From Halorarum halophilum (GTDB lineage: Archaea; Halobacteriota; Halobacteria; Halobacteriales; Haloferacaceae), in the NCBI RefSeq assembly GCF_013401515.1, contig NZ_CP058529.1, positions 1,302,001 through 1,366,000 on the forward strand: a stretch of DNA of 64,000 nucleotides, written 5' to 3'. This document shows, piece after piece, positions 25,681-34,081 of the stretch. The notes beneath the pieces are model-generated. The model did no database searches. It worked only from the letters and a program-made list of their open reading frames with translations, and was not told the origin of the DNA. Every line of letters begins with the position of its first letter. The stretch's first letter is position 1. The position numbers and the translations under genes are program-made.

Positions 25681-26843
25681 GCGAGACCGCTCACGAGGGG
25701 TTCGTCGATGACCTCGTGGTTCGTCAGGCGCTCGTCGACGAAGTCCCAGTCGACCTCGACGCCGAGGCCGGGGCCGTCGGGAATCGGAACGGTGCCGTCG
25801 TCGTCGATGTGCTCAGGCGACTCGAGGAAGCCCTGTGCGCTCATCCACTCGATGCCAGCCGGGTGGACGAGGCCGTGTTCGTAGTAGTTCGTGTTGCGGA
25901 TGGCGCTCATACAGTGGAGGTGTGCGGGGCCGCCGACGTGGAGTTCGACGTCGCGGCCGAACGACTCGGCGACGTTCGCGATCTTCATCGCGCCGGTGAT
26001 GCCCCCGTCGAGGTGGGCGTCGGCGCGGACGAGGTCGAGCGCCTCGTCGGCGAGGTGGTTCGCGCGGGTGTAGGGCCCGCCCCGGACGTGTTCGACGCCG
26101 AGGATGGGGGTGTCGAGGTCACGGGCAAGTTGTCGTGTCATCTCCATGCTCTCGCCGCCGTCGGCCATCGGGTCCTCGTACCAGAAGAAGTCGAGTTCGT
26201 CGAGGGCTCGTCCGACGCGGAGGGTGTCGGCGTAGGTGTCGTACTCGCTGGCCGGGTCGAGCATGAGGTCCATCTCGTCGCCGACGCGGTCGGCGACCGC
26301 GCGACAGGCGGCGACGTCCCCGTCGGGGGCGCCGAACCCATGCAGCTTGTAGGCGGGAAAGCCGCGGTCGAGACACTCCTCGGCGAAGTCAGCGTACGCC
26401 TCCGGCGAATCCAGCCCGCCGTTATCGTCGGCCATGAACGTCGAGGCGTACGCCGGCACCGGCTCGCTGGTGCCGCCGAGGAGTTCCGAGACGGACGCGC
26501 CGTAGTGGTTACCCGCGAGGTCCCACAGCGCGACGTCGATGGGGCCCATCCCGACGTGGTCGAGGTGGCGCATCGCCTTCCAGAGGTCCTGCCAGATGTC
26601 CTCCCGTTCGAGCGGGTCGCGGTCGAGCAGGGCCGACGACGCCATCCTGATCTGTGCCAGCATCGGCGGGACGAAGTAGAAGCCGCGGTAGTGGCCTTCC
26701 AGACCGTCGGCGGTCCGTATCGTGAGGACGAACCCCGGCGGTTCGAGGACGTTCCCGGGGTCGTACCCCTGGTGGCCGTGTGACATTCCCACGTCGTCGA
26801 GTCGGTAGGTGAACTCGTGGATCTCCAGTTCGCTGATGCGCAT
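25677..26843 (-). CDS. enolase superfamily dehydratase with K-x-H motif
   Basis: A 388-residue relative of the gene at 17839. It has Lys166-L-His168 (YKLHGFG), Asp196 (LDPASEY), Glu223 (WYEDPM), Glu251 (GVEHVRGG) and His302 (LHVGGP). Residues 143-162 (GGLDSPEAYADFAEECLDRG) are identical to the paralog. ATG at 26843 was preferred to the GTG at 26849 because a CCTAAAG element lies 26-32 bases before it. The gene is convergent with the previous dehydratase, overlapping by four bases at the stops. The two K-x-H paralogs form their own subgroup within this window and probably act on related aldonates. Confidence 0.82.
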   Translation of the reverse strand: MRISELEIHEFTYRLDDVGMSHGHQGYDPGNVLEPPGFVLTIRTADGLEGHYRGFYFVPPMLAQIRMASSALLDRDPLEREDIWQDLWKAMRHLDHVGMGPIDVALWDLAGNHYGASVSELLGGTSEPVPAYASTFMADDNGGLDSPEAYADFAEECLDRGFPAYKLHGFGAPDGDVAACRAVADRVGDEMDLMLDPASEYDTYADTLRVGRALDELDFFWYEDPMADGGESMEMTRQLARDLDTPILGVEHVRGGPYTRANHLADEALDLVRADAHLDGGITGAMKIANVAESFGRDVELHVGGPAHLHCMSAIRNTNYYEHGLVHPAGIEWMSAQGFLESPEHIDDDGTVPIPDGPGLGVEVDWDFVDERLTNHEVIDEPLVSGLA

Positions 26844-26903
26844 CGCCACTTAAGTCGGCGCGGGCGGCCCTAAAGGTATGCCAGCGCATCGCAAAACCGA
26901 TGG

Positions 26904-28097
26904 TCAGTACGCGTCCTCGAAGACGCCGACCACGTCGTCGTGGTCCATGTCGCGGGGGTTCCGCTCGATGTTATGTTCCGAGTATTCGAAGCAGATGTCC
27001 GCGAAGCGGTCGAACTCGTCGGGGTCGACGTCGCCGAGTTCGCTGATGTGGTTGGGGATGCCGACGTCGTCGTTGAGTTCCATGACGGCGTCGACGCTCC
27101 GGTACGCGAGATCGAGCGTCGACTCGCCGGGAGCCCGCTCCTCGCCGAGGAGTCGAGCGATCTCGGCGAAGTGTTCGGGTTCGGCGGGGACGTTATACGC
27201 CATGACGTGGGGCAGGAGGACGGCGTTCGCGAGGCCGTGACCAATGCCGCACTCGATGCCAAGCGGGTAGGTGAGCGCGTGGACCGCGCCAAGCCCGGAG
27301 TTGACGAACGCCTTGCCGGCCGTCGTCGCGGCGAAACTCATCTCGTAGCGCGCGCGGTCGTTGCCCGCGCCCTGGTGGACCGCAGCACGGAGGTTGTCGC
27401 CGATGCGCTCGATGGCGTCACGGGCCAGCACGTCGGAGTACGGCGTCCGCAGCATCGTCACGGATGACTCGATCGCGTGGGTGAGCGCGTCCATTCCCGT
27501 CGCGGCCGCGATCCCCGCCGGGAGCGACTCGGTGAGCGCCGGGTCGACGATGGAAAGGTCCGAGAAGAGCTGGTCGTCGTAGACGACGACCTTGTTGCCG
27601 CCGTCCTCCGAGTCCGAGAAGACGCCGATGTGGGTCACCTCGCTGCCGGTGCCGGCCGTCGTCGGCAGGAGCGCGAGCGCCAGGCCTGCCCCGGGGGCGT
27701 TGCCCATGCCGACGGTGTCGCGGACAGGCACGTCGTGGACTGCGAGCACGGACGCCAGTTTCGCGGTGTCCATGCAGCTCCCCCCGCCAGCGCCGACCAC
27801 GAGGTCGAACTCGTCCGCGCGGAGCGCAGCCGCGGCGTCCTCGACCATCGACAGCTTCGGCTCGGGTTCGACGCCGTCGAATACCTCGACCGCCACCCCA
27901 GCGGATTCGAGCGCGCCCTCGATAGGGTCGAGGACGCCGGCGGCGACGATGTCGGCGTCGGTGACGACGAGCGCTCGCTCGACGCCCTCGCTTCCGGCGA
28001 ACTCGGCGAGTTCCCCAGTCGCACCGATGCCGTAGCGGACATCGGCGGGGGACTTGATGCTGTTCGTCTCGGTGATCGAGTGGACGCCCTCGGACAT
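26904..28097 (-). CDS. iron-dependent (group III) alcohol dehydrogenase
   Basis: The 397-residue protein is a group III alcohol dehydrogenase. NAD-binding GGGSCMDTAK is at 104-113 and LPTTAGTGSE at 144-153. The metal ligands are Asp203, His207, His273 and His287 (MDALTHAIE, HALTYPLG, GHGLANA). Members reduce aldehydes such as lactaldehyde, glycolaldehyde or succinate semialdehyde, or oxidise alcohols. It could interconvert the short aldehydes produced by the aldolases here. ATG at 28097 is supported by a TATAAG element 25-30 bases upstream (28122-28127). It lies 60 bases from the preceding dehydratase gene, which has its own promoter, so the two are probably separate units on the same strand. 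Confidence 0.88.
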   Translation of the reverse strand: MSEGVHSITETNSIKSPADVRYGIGATGELAEFAGSEGVERALVVTDADIVAAGVLDPIEGALESAGVAVEVFDGVEPEPKLSMVEDAAAALRADEFDLVVGAGGGSCMDTAKLASVLAVHDVPVRDTVGMGNAPGAGLALALLPTTAGTGSEVTHIGVFSDSEDGGNKVVVYDDQLFSDLSIVDPALTESLPAGIAAATGMDALTHAIESSVTMLRTPYSDVLARDAIERIGDNLRAAVHQGAGNDRARYEMSFAATTAGKAFVNSGLGAVHALTYPLGIECGIGHGLANAVLLPHVMAYNVPAEPEHFAEIARLLGEERAPGESTLDLAYRSVDAVMELNDDVGIPNHISELGDVDPDEFDRFADICFEYSEHNIERNPRDMDHDDVVGVFEDAY

Positions 28098-28121
28098 ACG
28101 GGAACGAACCGTGCAGACGGT

Positions 28122-28127
28122 CTTATA
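28122..28127 (-). promoter_or_regulatory. TATA element for the alcohol dehydrogenase gene
   Basis: On the minus strand TATAAG lies 25-30 bases before the ATG at 28097, supporting a leaderless transcript and this start. Confidence 0.5.
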
Positions 28128-28306
28128 GCCACGGGCGGGCTGACGGCCGGCTAGCCGCCAGAGTGCCCGTCGACCTCGACCGTGAATCATTGCGGTTGAC
28201 GCCGCAAGACGAGGTGATGCGGACCGTCCTCGCCGACGGGGAGGACCGGAGAACCGACGCGGCCCGAACGGGAGGCTGAAGTACAGCGGAGGGGAACCGT
28301 CGGTCG

Positions 28307-29056
28307 ATGCTCGCAGACCGGTACGACGCGTTCCTCTTCGACCTCGACGGCGTCGTCGTGGTTGGCGACCGCCCCGTGACGGGGGCAGTGGAGACGCTCG
28401 AACGCCTCCGCGACCGGGGGGCCCAGGTCCGCTTCGTTACCAACAACTCCCGGTCGACCCGCGAGAGCGTCAGCGACCACCTCGAATCGCTCGGCGTCGA
28501 GGCAGCAGTCGAGGAGACGTTCACCGCCGCGTCGGCGACCGCGGCCCACCTGGCCGATGCGGGCGCATCGTCCGTCTACGTCCTCGGCAGCGACGGCTTC
28601 ACCGAGGAGATGCGCCGCCACGGCGTGCGGCCGACCGAGGCGGACGCTGACGCCGTCGCCGTCGGCCTCGCTCGGACGGCGACGTACGACGACCTCGCGA
28701 CCGCGACCCGTCTCGTCCGTAACGGCGCGTCGTTCGTGGCCGCGAACGCCGACGGTGCCTACCCGACTGAGGAGGGCATCGCCCCAGGAACTGGCGCGCT
28801 GGTGGCCGCACTCCGGGCCGCGACTGGGCGGGACGCCACCGTCGTCGGCAAGCCGGAACCGGAACTGTTCGAGCGGGCGCTGTCGGGCGTCGAGGGTCGC
28901 GTCGCGATGGTGGGCGACTCACGGGGTTCCGACGTCGCGGGCGCCAGGCGTGTCGGCATCGACGCGGTGCTCGTTACCGAACACGCGCGCGAGGACGACG
29001 CCGGCCCGGAGCCGGACGCAACGGTCGCGACGCCGCACGGACTGTTCGAGGAGTGA
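28307..29056 (+). CDS. HAD phosphatase of the NagD type
   Basis: A 249-residue HAD-superfamily hydrolase with the NagD/phosphoglycolate phosphatase (subfamily IIA) layout. Motif I is DLDGVV (nucleophile Asp near residue 12), motif II TNNS (about 46-49), motif III lysine in VGKPEPE and motif IV GDSRGSDV. The C2-type cap lies between motifs II and III. Such enzymes dephosphorylate sugar phosphates, nucleotides or 2-phosphoglycolate. Given the kinases and the RuBisCO-like protein elsewhere in the window, removal of phosphate from a small sugar-acid phosphate is possible but unproven. It stands alone between the alcohol dehydrogenase and a decayed Fe-S gene. Confidence 0.8.
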   Translation: MLADRYDAFLFDLDGVVVVGDRPVTGAVETLERLRDRGAQVRFVTNNSRSTRESVSDHLESLGVEAAVEETFTAASATAAHLADAGASSVYVLGSDGFTEEMRRHGVRPTEADADAVAVGLARTATYDDLATATRLVRNGASFVAANADGAYPTEEGIAPGTGALVAALRAATGRDATVVGKPEPELFERALSGVEGRVAMVGDSRGSDVAGARRVGIDAVLVTEHAREDDAGPEPDATVATPHGLFEE

Positions 29057-29254
29057 GTATTCACTTCCCGAGGCAGTCGGGACGGTCGGAACGGACCTCG
29101 GAACCGGTCGGAGCGGTCGAACGGTACCCGTACTGGGTCGGTGAGATGTGGCATGGCTGTACAACCCCCTACGGAATTCGAGCCATCCCTGGAGGAGCAG
29201 GGGTCGAGTTGGACCAGAACGACGACCGGGGGGTTCGTCGAGACAGTGGCCGAG

Positions 29255-29545
29255 GCGGTCGCCTCTCACGCTCACAGCCAGCAACTGACGCTCGGCCTCG
29301 ACGCCCACACCGAGGCGGTCCTCGACGGGCGTGGCTTCGACGTGGGGACCTCCACCGTCGAGTGTTGCGGGATGGCGGGGTCGTTCGGCTACAAGTCCGA
29401 GGACTACGAACTCAGCATGGACGTCGGCGGCGACCTCCAGGCCGAGTTCTCCGCCCATCTTGACAGGGAGGTCCTCGCAAGCGGCACCTCCTGCATCGAG
29501 CAACTCGACGCCCTGTTCGACGACGGGACACGCCACCTGATCTGA
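29255..29545 (+). pseudogene. C-terminal relic of an Fe-S (CCG-domain) lactate/glycolate oxidase
   Basis: About 97 codons match the end of FAD-linked D-lactate/glycolate dehydrogenases fused to a GlpC-type iron-sulfur module. The HSQQLTLGLDAHTEAVL segment is followed by VECCGMAGSFGYK, a CCG-domain signature that binds a 4Fe-4S or disulfide-reducing cluster, and then by ASGTSCIEQLDAL. The FAD domain, ferredoxin-like CxxCxxCxxxC clusters and first CCG repeat are absent upstream, where the frame gives unrelated sequence. A protein this short could not work alone, so the gene is judged broken. It shows that a membrane-linked hydroxyacid oxidase once belonged to this region. Confidence 0.65.
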
Positions 29546-29562
29546 AGCCTCGACCCGGGGCG

Positions 29563-29838
29563 CTAGCCTTCCGGCATCGGCGGGTCCGAGAGCGCGAGCG
29601 TGTCGCCGTCTTCGAGGCGCGTCCCGCCCCCGTCCTGTATCGAGACGTGCCGCACGTTCCGCATCACCACCAGCGGCTTCGGGTCGTCGTGGAGGAGTCT
29701 GTCGAGCAGTCCCGGCGCGCGCTCGTCGAGCCGTTCGACGACCGTCCGCACCGTCGCGCCGTCCTCGAGCGTCATCTCGTGTGACTTCCCGCCTACCGCC
29801 TCGCCGACCGCGCCGTAACAGTTGACCTCTACCTGCAC
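29563..29838 (-). CDS. ThiS/MoaD-type ubiquitin-fold protein
   Basis: The 91-residue protein looks like a beta-grasp sulfur carrier. It has an early MQVEVNCYGAVGEAVGGK strand, TVRTVVERLDE in the helix, and a late DGDTLALSDP strand. MoaD, ThiS and SAMP proteins end in Gly-Gly, which is adenylated. This one ends PMPEG with a single glycine, so classic activation is doubtful. It lies about 1.2 kb from the tungsten aldehyde oxidoreductase gene; MoaD-like proteins commonly accompany such enzymes for pterin cofactor synthesis. It follows an HpaI-type aldolase gene on the same strand after 39 bases. Confidence 0.7.
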   Translation of the reverse strand: MQVEVNCYGAVGEAVGGKSHEMTLEDGATVRTVVERLDERAPGLLDRLLHDDPKPLVVMRNVRHVSIQDGGGTRLEDGDTLALSDPPMPEG

Positions 29839-29877
29839 GGGGCGGCGTACGGACCGACTGGTATTAGAGCGTCGGTC

Positions 29878-30651
29878 CTACCCATCGACGGCGTCCTCGA
29901 AGTGCGCTTTGGCCGCCTTCGCGCCCTCGGTGAGGTAGACCATGTCGGCACCGACCTGCATGAAGTCAACGCCAGCGTCGAGCCATCGGTCGATGCCGTC
30001 GTGATTGAGTGCGAGCATCCCCACGGGGACGTCGGCCGCGTGGGCGGCCTCGACGACGTCGTCGACGGCCCCCTGGAAGTCCTTGGCCCCCCAGTCGCCG
30101 AACGCGCCGAGCGAGGCCGAGAGGTCGCCCTGGCCGATCTGTATCGCGTCGACGCCGTCGACGGCGGCGATCTCCGCCGCGTTCTCGACGCCCCGCCGGG
30201 TCTCGATCTGGGTGATAGTCACGAGGCCATCGTTGGCGCCCGCGAAGTACTCGCCCAGGCTGCGGCCGTAGTCGGAGGCGCGGGCGGGCGCGACGCCGCG
30301 GACGCCCTCGGGCGGGTAGCGCATCGCGGCCACGATGTCCTCGGCCTCTTCGGCCGTCTCGACCATCGGAAACATCAGTCCCACGGCCCCCGCATCGAGG
30401 ACGCGCTTGACGCGGCCCGGGTCGTGGCTCGGCACGCGCACCAGCGGTGCAGTATCGCCCTCTGCGGCCTCGACGGCCCGTATGACGTCCTCGAGTTCCG
30501 AGACACTCGTCGAGGTGTGTTCGGTGTCGACGACGACGTAATCGAAGCCCAGCTGAGCGCTCATCTCCCCGACCGCCGGGTGACCGATGGAGATCCAGGT
30601 GCCGGTGAGTCGCTCGCGGGCGGTCAGCGCGCGGTGGAAGTCCGGATTCAT
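29878..30651 (-). CDS. HpcH/HpaI-type class II aldolase, copy 2
   Basis: A 257-residue aldolase. Catalytic His45 (VDTEHT) and Arg72 (LVRVPS), with metal ligands Glu150 (QIET) and Asp176 (GQGDLS), match HpaI almost position for position. It condenses or cleaves 2-keto-4-hydroxy acids to pyruvate plus an aldehyde in the cytoplasm. It is closely related to the copy at 58066, sharing RYPPxGxRGVA and VDGVDA motifs. Likely substrates are 2-keto-3-deoxy acids made by the neighbouring dehydratases. GQGDLS replaces the usual G[PA][AN/S]DLS, so the loop near the metal differs slightly. A ThiS-like gene follows. Confidence 0.85.
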   Translation of the reverse strand: MNPDFHRALTARERLTGTWISIGHPAVGEMSAQLGFDYVVVDTEHTSTSVSELEDVIRAVEAAEGDTAPLVRVPSHDPGRVKRVLDAGAVGLMFPMVETAEEAEDIVAAMRYPPEGVRGVAPARASDYGRSLGEYFAGANDGLVTITQIETRRGVENAAEIAAVDGVDAIQIGQGDLSASLGAFGDWGAKDFQGAVDDVVEAAHAADVPVGMLALNHDGIDRWLDAGVDFMQVGADMVYLTEGAKAAKAHFEDAVDG

Positions 30652-30764
30652 ACGTCCCGGCGCACTCCGGGACGGAAGAAAAGGGTTGTGTCACCCGATC
30701 ACACGCGTTCGTGGACGAGAACCGGAACGGGAGCTTACATATCGACGGAGGGGTTACACCGGGC

Positions 30765-31052
30765 ATGGACGTCGAAGTCAAGCTGTTTGGTCCGATGCGC
30801 GAGGACGTGGGCGAGAAGACGCTCGTCCGGACGCTCCCCGAGGGAGCGACGGTTGCCGACCTCGTCGCGGACCTCGTCGCGGACTACCCCGTGCTCGACG
30901 GACGTCTCCTCGACGACGAGGGCGACATCGACACCCACGTCAACGTCACCGTCAACGGGACGAACGTCAGACAGCGCGATGAACTGGCGACGGAACTGGA
31001 GGACGGCGACGTGCTCCGGACGGCACCGCAGGTCGTCGGCGGGCGAGAATAG
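30765..31052 (+). CDS. MoaD-like sulfur carrier protein
   Basis: A 95-residue beta-grasp protein typical of MoaD homologs next to tungsten aldehyde oxidoreductases: MDVEVKLFGPMRE, then GATVADLVADLV and LEDGDVLRTAPQVVGG. The Gly-Gly is followed by Arg-Glu, not at the terminus, so a protease would have to expose it or the protein is not adenylated in the usual way. A CTTACATAT element about 24-32 bases upstream supports the ATG at 30765. It converges with the AOR gene, with stops 18 bases apart. It probably supplies sulfur for the tungstopterin dithiolene. Confidence 0.72.
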   Translation: MDVEVKLFGPMREDVGEKTLVRTLPEGATVADLVADLVADYPVLDGRLLDDEGDIDTHVNVTVNGTNVRQRDELATELEDGDVLRTAPQVVGGRE

Positions 31053-31070
31053 GGGACGTCGGCAGCGGGC

Positions 31071-32744
31071 TCAGTCGTCCGCCTCGGCGTACTCCGAGAC
31101 CGTGCTGTCGGGGACGGTGCCGTCGTCGTTCCAGCCGCGGAGTTCGTAGTACTCGTCGAGCGCCGACTCGAAGTCGGGAAGGTCGTACGGGAGGACGTCG
31201 TCGTCGCGGTCCATCCCGCGTTTGTTGTTGAAGTGTCGCTCCATCTCGACGACGCGCGCGCCCATCGCCATCAGATCCTCGTACTCACAGCCCATGAGCG
31301 TCTCGTGGAACGCCTCGTCGACGTACTCGCTCCTGTCGCCGAACGCACAGACGATGCCGCTGTCGCGGAAGGCGCACATGTCTTCGCGCCGTTTGACGAT
31401 CTCGGGTTTGCCGTCGAGGCCCTCGGGGTCGATCTCGCCGTCGTATTCGAGGCGGAGTGTCGTCGTGTACATGTGGTCGCCGCCGCGGTTGGCGACGGCG
31501 TAGCTCAGCCCCTGTCCGTTGAGGACGCGGCCGTCGTGGGCGGCGAACTCCATGCCCTTGACCGACCAGTTCTCGACGCCGAGTTCTTCGTGGGCGCGGG
31601 CGACACCCTCTGCGAGCAGGTCGCCGACGCCCTCGCGGTGGGCGATCTTCTCGACCGTCTCGTGGACCAACTCGGGGTTGCCGAACTCGTCCTCGGAGGC
31701 GAGGTACGCCGCGACGGTGTCGCCACAGGAGATGGTATCGAGGCCGAACTCGTCGCAGAGTTCGTTCGACTGCATCACGTCGACGATGTCGCCGACGCCG
31801 CAGTTGCTCCCGAACGACATGACCGTCTCGAACTCCGGCCCCTCGGTGACGAGGCCGCGGGCCTCGTCCTTCGTCGGAAGCTTGCAGGCGAACGCACAGA
31901 CCGAACACGCCCCCTTCTTGTACTTCTTCTCCTCGACGGCGTCGCCGCCGATATCCTCGACGTGCTCGAAGTTCATCTCCGAGAAGTACCGCGTCGGCAG
32001 CGAGAAGTTGTCGTTGATGAACTCGGTGTTGGCGGTCGTCCCCTGCCGCTTCATCATGTCGTCGGCGGTGGCGGCCGTCCGGTGGATCTCCGACATCGCC
32101 TCCTCGTCGAGGTCGATCTCCCGACGGGAGTCGCCCCGGAACGTGACCGCCTTGACGTTCTTCGCCCCGAGCACCGCGCCGAGGCCACCGCGACCGAATG
32201 CGCGGCTCTCGTAGGTCATCACGCAGGCGAAGCGGACCCGGTTTTCTCCGCCGGGGCCGATGCAGGCGATGTTCTCTGGGGCCAGGTCGTGTTCGTCGGC
32301 CATGTACTTGGTCACCTCGGAGGTCTTCGCCGCTTCGAGGTCGGGCACTGGTTCGAACTCGACGCCCTCGTCGGTGACGTGCACCGCGACGAGTTCGTCG
32401 CTCGCGCCGGTGATCTCGACGACGCTGTGTCCCGTGTCCGCGAACTCCCGCGACATGTAGCCGCCGGCGTTCGTCGACAGCAGGCCGTCCGTCAGCGGCG
32501 AGAGCCCCGTCATGTTCATCCGACCGGTGAAGCTCATCTGGGAGACCTGGTACGGCCCCGTCGAGAAGTAGACCCGGTTCTCCGGGCCGAACGGGTCGGC
32601 GTCGAACGGGATCCGGTCGTGGCCCAGTTTCGTCGCGATGCCCCTTCCGCCGACGAACTGCGAGAGTTCGTCGTCGATGTTCGTCGTGTCCGCCTCCCGT
32701 GCGCCCACGTCGACGGTGAGGAGTGTTCCCTGGGCGTGTAGCAT
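31071..32744 (-). CDS. aor: tungsten-containing aldehyde ferredoxin oxidoreductase
   Basis: The 557-residue protein is an AOR-family enzyme that oxidises aldehydes to acids with ferredoxin, using tungsten-bispterin and one 4Fe-4S cluster. Cluster ligands are Cys280, Cys283 and Cys287 (CSVCAFAC) and probably Cys466 (DSGIVCAF). FVGGRGIATK (30-39) and the AFGRGGLGAVLGAKN segment (182-196) are characteristic pterin-domain motifs. Start at MLHAQ (32744) is preferred over the ATG nine codons upstream because a TTTATT element (32772-32777) is correctly spaced for it. In this setting it probably oxidises lactaldehyde, glyceraldehyde or glycolaldehyde from the aldolases. Two MoaD/ThiS-like genes nearby fit cofactor assembly. 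Confidence 0.92.
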   Translation of the reverse strand: MLHAQGTLLTVDVGAREADTTNIDDELSQFVGGRGIATKLGHDRIPFDADPFGPENRVYFSTGPYQVSQMSFTGRMNMTGLSPLTDGLLSTNAGGYMSREFADTGHSVVEITGASDELVAVHVTDEGVEFEPVPDLEAAKTSEVTKYMADEHDLAPENIACIGPGGENRVRFACVMTYESRAFGRGGLGAVLGAKNVKAVTFRGDSRREIDLDEEAMSEIHRTAATADDMMKRQGTTANTEFINDNFSLPTRYFSEMNFEHVEDIGGDAVEEKKYKKGACSVCAFACKLPTKDEARGLVTEGPEFETVMSFGSNCGVGDIVDVMQSNELCDEFGLDTISCGDTVAAYLASEDEFGNPELVHETVEKIAHREGVGDLLAEGVARAHEELGVENWSVKGMEFAAHDGRVLNGQGLSYAVANRGGDHMYTTTLRLEYDGEIDPEGLDGKPEIVKRREDMCAFRDSGIVCAFGDRSEYVDEAFHETLMGCEYEDLMAMGARVVEMERHFNNKRGMDRDDDVLPYDLPDFESALDEYYELRGWNDDGTVPDSTVSEYAEADD

Positions 32745-32771
32745 CTCAGGAGAGAGGAGGGGGAGTCTCAT

Positions 32772-32777
32772 AATAAA
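32772..32777 (-). promoter_or_regulatory. TATA element deciding the AOR start
   Basis: TTTATT on the minus strand lies 28-33 bases before the ATG at 32744 but directly abuts the alternative ATG at 32771. It therefore selects the shorter reading. Confidence 0.55.
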
Positions 32778-32914
32778 TGATGGGTGCGATCCCCGAACGC
32801 TCCCGCGTGGCCGACGGGGACCACGCTGATATAGCGGTTCACCGTAGCGGAACCAACGGAGGCCGTCGAACCCGGAACGGGAATCGGGACGGCGCGCGGC
32901 CCCACCGCTCACCG

Positions 32915-34081
32915 ATGACTTCCGACGCAAAGAGGCGGTTCGTGTTGGCACTCCGGTCGCTCGACGGTCCGGCGTTCGTCGACTTCGTGGCCGCGCTCTG
33001 GACCGCTCGCGGGTGGCGTACGATCGTCGAAGCGCCGGACCGCTTCGAGGCGACCGACGAAGCCGGCCGCGAGTCGTCGACGCTCCGCGTCGTCGGGACG
33101 GGCGCCGCGACCGCCTCGTTCCTGGCCCGGCCGAACGCGACGGACGTCGTCGTCACCCGCGGTCCGGTGGGTCGCGCCGCCGTCCACGCCGTCCGGCTGT
33201 TCCGCCCCGACGTCGGGTTCGAACACGTCGACGCGAGCGACCTCTACGAGCGGTTCGCCTACGCCATCGGTGACGCCGACCGGCGACGCCTCCGGGAGCG
33301 CCACCTCCGGGCGGGCGCCGAACACCCGACGCTCGGAGCCCGTATCTCCCACGGGACGGAGCGGGCCCGGGGCATTCCGCAGTCTCGCCGCGTCCGGACG
33401 ACCCTCTCGTCGCGCACGCTTGCGGCGGTGGCGGTGCTCCTTCTCGTCGTGGTCGGGGCGACGACCCCCCTGCTCGTCGGCCCCCAGTTCGACCGGGGGT
33501 CGACGTCACGAATCGGCGACGACGTCGACGGCGGGGGTGGCGCACCGACCTGGACTCGGACCGGGACCACGACGCCGACGCCGATACCCGCGGCGCTCGA
33601 CCTGCCGTCAGCGTGTCCCCCTCCCCCGGCCGACGCCCACCCGGTCCTCATCAGGCCCGGCGTCGTGCGGACGGCGAGCACGTCAGGGCTGGAGGGATGG
33701 CAAGTCGTCCTCGACGGGAACCTCACCGATTTCGACCCCAACGACGAACGGCGGTCAGTATTCCCGCCCGTCCGCCATTTCATCGTCTACGAGTCGCCGA
33801 GCGGCCGGCAGTACCGGCTCTCCGTCGACCGCTGGCGCTCGCCGGACCGCGCGATGGCGCAGGTTCAGCCGGGCGAGAAGTCGGGCGCCGATGCCGTCCT
33901 CGTGTGGGGGTCGTACGTCGTGACCGCACGCGCGTCCGCCGACGACGCCCCAGACCTGGCCCGTTCGGACGTCCGGCAGTTGCTCGCGAACCTCCAGCAG
34001 CCGAGCGGCGTCCGCCTCGGCTACCAGTGCGCCGACGCCCTGACGACGCCGGCTCAGAGGTGGTCGAACCGCTCGCGGTAG
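32915..34081 (+). CDS. membrane-anchored protein with Mrr-like N-terminal domain
   Basis: The function of this 388-residue protein is unknown. Residues 10-120 resemble haloarchaeal restriction-endonuclease-fold (Mrr-like) domains in outline: LDGPAFVDFVAALWTARGW, then a VVVTRG strand and VDASDLYERF. The usual catalytic Asp and Q/ExK residues are not evident, so nuclease activity is doubtful. A single transmembrane helix spans about 168-189. A Thr/Pro-rich linker (about 215-230) then leads to an extracellular or outward-facing C-terminal domain with two cysteines (CPPPPAD, YQCADAL). The frame is open upstream; ATG at 32915 is the first sensible start. The gene end overlaps the convergent cupin gene by 28 bases. 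It seems unrelated to sugar-acid metabolism. Confidence 0.6.
   Translation: MTSDAKRRFVLALRSLDGPAFVDFVAALWTARGWRTIVEAPDRFEATDEAGRESSTLRVVGTGAATASFLARPNATDVVVTRGPVGRAAVHAVRLFRPDVGFEHVDASDLYERFAYAIGDADRRRLRERHLRAGAEHPTLGARISHGTERARGIPQSRRVRTTLSSRTLAAVAVLLLVVVGATTPLLVGPQFDRGSTSRIGDDVDGGGGAPTWTRTGTTTPTPIPAALDLPSACPPPPADAHPVLIRPGVVRTASTSGLEGWQVVLDGNLTDFDPNDERRSVFPPVRHFIVYESPSGRQYRLSVDRWRSPDRAMAQVQPGEKSGADAVLVWGSYVVTARASADDAPDLARSDVRQLLANLQQPSGVRLGYQCADALTTPAQRWSNRSR

Noticed and set aside
28098-28306. Possible gene fragment between the alcohol dehydrogenase and HAD genes
   Set aside because: A short frame near 28190-28279 reads plausibly, but no family could be recognised and it lacks a start and promoter.
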